A DNA stretch of 64,000 nt, from positions 10,317,376-10,381,375 of the forward strand of contig OU696572.1 of the NCBI GenBank assembly GCA_916048095.2, written 5' to 3'. The position numbers and the translations under genes were made by a program. The DNA comes from Sacculina carcini. Taxonomy: Eukaryota > Arthropoda > Thecostraca > Sacculinidae. The first letter of the stretch is position 1. Each line of letters opens with the position of its first letter. Under the pieces are notes generated by a model. It was not told the origin of the DNA, did no database searches, and saw only the letters and a program-made list of their open reading frames with translations. Shown in pieces: positions 59,151 to 64,000 of this stretch.

Positions 59151-59826
59151 GAAGCTAAGCTATAGAGGACAACAGTAAAATATACCTACACGCTGTTATT
59201 AGCATTACAGAGCATTGCTAGATGACCGTTGGTTGCCCGCTAGATCGTCCCTTCTTGAAGAGGCATTGCTTCTAATTCTATTGGGCGTCTAGTCATTATG
59301 TCTAGTGTTAAATGCATACGAATTAGAAAGCGGGTTTAGTCGCCAAAACCTTGATCATAACGTTGGGTGTATTGAGCTGGTTACATAATTGACTGCATTG
59401 TACGACAAACCAATATACGTATTTATTGATATACTTCACTATATTGGTTTTTAGATCTATATATCTACTTCAAGAACATCGGACATAGCTACTTCACTGG
59501 ATATCTGACGATTCCAAAACTGTGTCGTTTTCTGATTATAACACATTTATATTTTTCAAACTCAGCTTGATTTGGATGTTTCTTGGATGTTCTCTGAACA
59601 AGTCTGCACAAAGTGTCGAAATTTACCGATCTAAGGATTGTCGGTTGTCTCAAAAGCGCGACCCCGGACTCACAGTCAAAATCGTGAATCATCCCGATAA
59701 CGGTATAGTTTGGGTTTCATTCAGTGGAGGCGTTGGCATAGGAGGACTGCTCTCCTTCCGGACAAATGTAACAATTAAAGTAGGCCAACTACATCAACAT
59801 TTCGGGAGGCTGTATGTTCTAGAGTA
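59151..59826. other. Intron; no feature recognised
   Basis: A plus-strand frame at 59522-59827 is open but has no recognised motif. Nothing else seen. Confidence 0.4.
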
Positions 59827-60098
59827 GGGTTTCTTAACCGGGGATGTTTGCACCCCTAGGTTTGCGAACCTGGATCCTAGGGGGTGCGAGGATTCCTGAA
59901 GTTTTTTTTTACAGAAATTATATGTGTAACATATGCGATATATTTTTCGTGAAAAACGTAGTTTAGCTTAATCATCTTAAAGGAATTGTATGGATGAATA
60001 TTGAATAAAAATGTTTTGTTGCGTTAGTTGCGGGTATAATGGGGGTGCGAGAAGTGACTGTTGATTTGAAATGGGTGCGAACACTGAGAAAGATTAAA
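59827..60098 (+). mobile_element. hAT-like MITE (family J)
   Basis: It starts AGGGTTTCTTAACCGGGG, has GCGAACCTGGATCCTAGGGG near the left, and ends near GGTGCGAACACTGAGAAAG. It is related to 20487-20900. Confidence 0.6.
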
Positions 60099-60280
60099 GA
60101 CCACGATATAAAATCAAGAGCGCTTCAAAGTACCTATGATGAAGAACAAAGCTCAAGAAATAGACCGAGCAACATCAACGATCTGGACGGATCCTTTCAA
60201 GGACAATGGAAAACGATGGATCGAATCTACCTCGCCAACTTAGCTGAGTCAATGGCCGAATATTACAACTATCATTTATT

Positions 60281-60629
60281 CAGTGGTGCCCAACCTTTGC
60301 TATAGCTTGCGAATATAACAAACTATAATTATAACAAACTATAACCTTTTGTATGGTTTGCGGCACCCTTGGCAAGCCTTTCAAAAGTTCCCGACACCCT
60401 TATAAGGAAATACAATCGTACATATTTGAAATATCCGTTGTTTATATTATATTTCTTTTCATTTCGACGTTTTGCATCGGTTTAACCACACTTTATACAT
60501 AGATATGGAAATTTTCTTCACACATATCCTGCTATTACAAAAATGGTATTCTAATACAAATATGCAATCCCCCCTGACTTTTGACGGCATCCTCAAAAGA
60601 TTTCACGGCACACCGGCTGCGAATCACTG
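60281..60629 (+). mobile_element. hAT-type MITE, CAGTGGTGCCCAACC end
   Basis: It starts CAGTGGTGCCCAACCTTTGC and ends CGGCTGCGAATCACTG. GGTTTGCGGCACCCTTGGCA lies in the left part. No open frame of interest. Confidence 0.65.
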
Positions 60630-60892
60630 CTTTAAATGTAAGGGTGACATCGTTAAATACCAAAATTACACTCTTCCATTACTAAACTACATTGAAATGA
60701 CCTTTGTTATTCACATAATAAATTTGTGGATATATATCTAAATATCCTTGGCGGCACTGTATTTGGACGTTAGAGCATTTCTTAGATATCTTATATTGTT
60801 ATTTTTTTCAATTTTTCTTGGTAGGTGCATTATAACAAAGTCTAGTGTTTTTCGTTCCTCTCAAATAAGTACAAATGGCAGTATTTACTGAC

Positions 60893-61019
60893 CACATTGG
60901 TGTGAGAGGTTCGTTCCACTTTGACTGAGGTTGGAGTGGGCGGCGTGTGTGGATTATAGTCGCCGTAGAGCTGTTGCACCTGGTACAGATGATGCTTGAT
61001 CAAGTCCTCTATACGCTGT
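60893..61019 (-). CDS. Unidentified gene, exon 2 of those visible
   Basis: The acceptor CACATAG follows a (TG)n tract and the donor is GTG|GTCAGT. The 127 bases supply one base to finish AAA (Lys) with the upstream exon, then 42 codons in phase 0. The translation is QRIEDLIKHHLYQVQQLYGD then YNPHTPPTPTSVKVERTSHT. A helical, amphipathic first half is followed by a Pro/Thr-rich linker. Phases agree with both neighbours, which strongly supports the gene model. Confidence 0.75.
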
Positions 61020-61020
61020 C

Positions 61021-61075
61021 TATGTGCGATTACACGCACACACACACACACACACACATACATACGTGGGTATAG
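61021..61075. repeat. (CA)n microsatellite beside an acceptor
   Basis: ACACGCACACACACACACAC reads (TG)n on the coding strand, directly upstream of the acceptor at 61020. Confidence 0.9.
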
Positions 61076-61107
61076 ATATACGAGATAGGATAAAATGATA
61101 ACACAAC

Positions 61108-61445
61108 AAGTTATTATGCAATAACTCTGCAATAACTCTGCAATAATTCTACAATAACTCTGCAATAACTGCAATAGCTACGCAATAACTCTGCAATAAC
61201 TCTGCAATAACTCTGTAATAACTCTGCGATAAATCTTCAATAGCTCTGCAATAACTGTGCAATAACTGCAATAAATCTGCAATGCATCTGCAATAACTCT
61301 GCAATAACTCTGCAATAACTCTGCAATAACTCTGCAATGACTCTGTAATGACTCTGCAATTATTCTGTAATGACTCTGCAATAAGTCTGCAATAATAGCG
61401 CAATACATTGCAATAACTCTGCAATAACTCTGTAAAGCATTGCAA
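61108..61445. repeat. 11-base minisatellite AACTCTGCAAT
   Basis: The unit AACTCTGCAAT recurs about 25 times with point changes and some length variants. All three minus-strand frames stay open over much of it, so the long frames here are repeat artefacts. It lies in an intron of the unidentified gene. Confidence 0.92.
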
Positions 61446-61523
61446 TTTCCTCAATTCTACATGGGGATATGCACGTGAGTGATGCGTGAGTGTGTCTTTG
61501 GAAGCAGGCAGGTGAGGACTTAC

Positions 61524-61648
61524 TTGGGGTAGTCTTTTGGAGTATGCTGCGATGAAAAATCTTCGTTGTTATCGTTGTGGTCGTCTGCTGATTCGTAGCA
61601 AACACATATTCTTTTGCCGTATGCACCGTGCATCAATATTGTTACAGC
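61524..61648 (-). CDS. Unidentified gene, exon 1 of those visible
   Basis: The acceptor CTTCCAG and the strong donor CCAA|GTAAGT bound 125 bases, 41 codons plus AA that joins A of the next exon to give Lys. The translation is AVTILMHGAYGKRICVCYES then ADDHNDNNEDFSSQHTPKDY. A hydrophobic beta-like start precedes an acidic, Asn-rich stretch. The upstream end of the gene is beyond 61.6 kb or outside the window. The family is not recognised. Confidence 0.7.
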
Positions 61649-61898
61649 CTGGAAGCGAGGCATATGGCTACAAGGTAAATTTGTAGTTCTAAATTGTTAA
61701 GCTTTATAATAACAGCAATAATAAATTTTCATTTTTATCTTTAAAATTAATATGAGCATATGAAGAAAGAGACCAGAATCTAACGAAAATACACGGTGAA
61801 AACTCAAAGTGTAAGTATATATGAACCACGCAATCACAAAATGATTCTTCCAAGAATGTGTAATCACAAAAAAAGGATCAGACAGTTTCGACATATCC

Positions 61899-62190
61899 AC
61901 CAAGGGCGGATATTTGTGTCGAGTTTCGACGGGGGGATGACAGCCATCATGCATTAGTGTTCAAAGTTGACTCAGTTGGTTAATTGCATGAGACCCTCAA
62001 CCATTTTATGCCTAGTCAATTACAACGCACACACACACACATACCTCAATGAAAAGTATATTGCATATAATTGCAGACACATATTTGTCGTGTATTGTTA
62101 CTTTTTCGCTATGCTGATTTTGATGACAATATGCCCAGCGATGACTGAATTCAGCAGAATTATACCCCCAGGATTTACGCCCATGATATC
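61899..62190 (+). mobile_element. Repeat family I, copy 3
   Basis: GATGACAGCCATCATGCATT, GTTAATTGCATGAGACCCTC, GCTATGCTGATTTTGATGAC and the end GATTTACGCCCATG match copies 1 and 2. The G-rich interior is shorter here. Confidence 0.75.
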
Positions 62191-62470
62191 CACTGACACA
62201 TAAACAAGATTGTCCAGGTCCGACCTGTTGTATTTTTATTTTAATAACATCTGTGTTGACTGCTTAGTGCTGTATTTTGCTGAAGGAATTCAACAAGTAA
62301 ATGATTTTGGTTTGACCTTCAGATTTTTCAAATATTTGTTCCATGTGTTCAGACTTTGGTATGAAAGCTGTTCGAGAGAGCTATCTGATTTTAAGCACGA
62401 GCATGTGTGTGTGTGTATGTATGTGTGTGTGTGTGTGTTATTGCGTTGGAAGAAGATTTTGATCATGGAT

Positions 62471-62651
<181 letters not shown>

Positions 62652-62834
62652 GACAAACGCATACACCCTAAACTCATTTGTGAGTCAGGTAATATAAAAA
62701 GCCGATGTTTTTGCTTATACAGGTGACTTCTAGCGAAGCAGTGCATCTATTCGGAGAAGCCCTCGTTTTTCTACAAATTTCAATGTTTGACTTTGTAAGT
62801 GTAAAATTGAAGAGCGAATGCAATTATGCTATAC

Positions 62835-63060
62835 CAGTGGTTCTCAACCTTTTGATCGTTCCATATCCCCGATGGATTGTCGAATATGGTGTCTACCCCC
62901 GACTTACTTGACTGTTCAAATAATGATCATCAATTCTATTATTTTCCAGTATGTCTTCCAGATCCACGAGTATTTCAATCACTTGAATTCACTGTACTTT
63001 ACTCACGGATTACTAGGAAACCCTCACCATTGATAATTTCATTATGGATAAATCATTAAT
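62835..63060 (+). mobile_element. hAT-like MITE (family K), forward copy
   Basis: It starts CAGTGGTTCTCAACCTTTTG, then CCATATCCCCGATGGATTGT, and has TCCAGATCCACGAGTATTTC inside. Matches 22498-22817 in reverse complement. The right end is not clear. Confidence 0.7.
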
Positions 63061-63485
63061 CATTTATGCTAGTACCCAGAAATCGAGTGTCATATCACCG
63101 GTCTAGATTAATGATAACTATGCCGAAATAGGATAAAATACAAACGACGTAATGACTAAACATATTTTATATTCAATATTCATTCAAACAGCTTAAATTT
63201 CTTCCAAGTTCCCTTTAATTTTTACTATGAAAAATATAAAGGGTAGGCATAAATACTTTTTCTTATATTTTTCACGGAAACCTCAAACCCCCTAGGAGCC
63301 GGGTTCGCACTCCCGGTGAAAAACCCCTTCGATATACGATAACAGCCTGAAAATGATTTGGAAACAGAATAACAAAGCACTACATAAGCACCTACATACG
63401 CCAACACAGACCTATCTTGAAGATGGTCAATCTCATTTTAGATTTGGAATTGTGTGGAGGTATTGCACGATGGATTGAGGTGATC
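63061..63485. other. Non-coding; fragment of family J
   Basis: CCTAGGAGCCGGGTTCGCAC at 63291-63310, followed by TCCCGGTGAAAAACCCC, resembles family J ends. No gene recognised. Confidence 0.45.
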
Positions 63486-63804
63486 CAGTGGCTCCCAACT
63501 TTTTTGTGATCGAGTATCACTAGGAGGTCCAGCGAACAGTCGCTGCGCGTACCATCTGGTTCGAGGAAAACTCAGTTCGGTCAGATATCACTATATTTAC
63601 ATAATAGCACAAGTAGAAGTGATAAATCAACTAATAAAACAACTCAATGTGAAAACTGCTTCTTCTCTACCAGCTGGTTAATGAGGGACATTACTTTGCT
63701 CACAGCATATCGGAAATGATGCCCTGGTGTCATTGTTCATGACTCCGAAAGTGTTGGCGGTACCACTTGGTAGGTCCTCGTGTACCAAAGGTTGGGAACC
63801 ACTG
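63486..63804 (+). mobile_element. hAT-type MITE, CAGTGGCTCCCAAC ends
   Basis: It starts CAGTGGCTCCCAACTTTTTT and ends AAGGTTGGGAACCACTG. The ends are inverted, about 319 bases, no coding capacity. The flanking eight bases do not match clearly. Confidence 0.7.
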
Positions 63805-64000
63805 AGTTAAACTTTATCGTATCACTCAGTTAAAGAGTTGTCAAGCACCACAGGAATTCAAAACACCTGACATTACTGTACTATTAGTAAAATCAAATAG
63901 CGCAAGAGAAAACCAACTTAATAAAATTACATTAGAAAATTAATTACATTAGAAAACAGAACAAAGACTTGGTGGAAATGAAATTAGGTGAGACGAAAGC

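Overview
The window looks like nuclear DNA of an invertebrate animal. Genes are split into short exons with GT/AG boundaries, introns run from hundreds of bases to tens of kilobases, (CA)n arrays are very frequent, and there are many hAT-like miniature elements, a tRNA-derived SINE family, LINE 3' ends and a Polinton/Maverick-type element. I cannot name the species. I see no rRNA, no free-standing tRNA gene, no CRISPR array and no bacterial operon. Layout: (1) 1-8.5 kb is a giant inverted repeat built from a Polinton/Maverick (adintovirus-like) element. Each arm carries, from the centre outwards, the C-terminal part of a family-B DNA polymerase, a small membrane protein, a packaging-type ATPase, a small basic protein, a 175-residue conserved-looking protein and a retroviral-type integrase. 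The arms are essentially identical. They are separated by a 163-bp spacer that encodes polymerase motif A for the left copy only. No capsid or protease gene is visible. (2) 8.9-9.95 kb is tandem DNA: A-rich repeats, then AGGTTA/TTAGG-like repeats, then (AT)n. (3) 10.7-28.4 kb, minus strand, holds six exons of a Rho guanine-nucleotide exchange factor gene whose DH domain most resembles the ARHGEF10 group. All five intron phases agree. (4) 28.4-57.5 kb contains no exon I can assign to a known gene. It holds an autonomous hAT transposon with a perfect 8-bp target duplication, a Tc1/mariner-type transposon with iterated termini and a broken transposase frame, a 1.3-kb non-autonomous hAT, SINEs, many MITEs, LINE tails, minisatellites and two unassigned plus-strand candidate exons. 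(5) 57.5-61.7 kb, minus strand, holds four phase-compatible exons of a protein I do not recognise. They may be upstream exons of the RhoGEF gene or a separate gene. (6) 61.7-64 kb is repeats, including a 174-bp CA array. How the parts relate: the Polinton and the tandem DNA lie on the 3' side of the last visible RhoGEF exon, probably inside its intron. In the Polinton, five reading frames are packed with short overlaps, including a TAATG stop/start, which is unusual for a eukaryotic mRNA. Most MITEs end in a CAGTGGTTCTCAACC-like sequence close to the ends of the autonomous hAT at 42.8-45.4 kb, so that element or a relative is a plausible source of their mobility. Several exons have (TG)n directly upstream of their 3' splice site on the coding strand.
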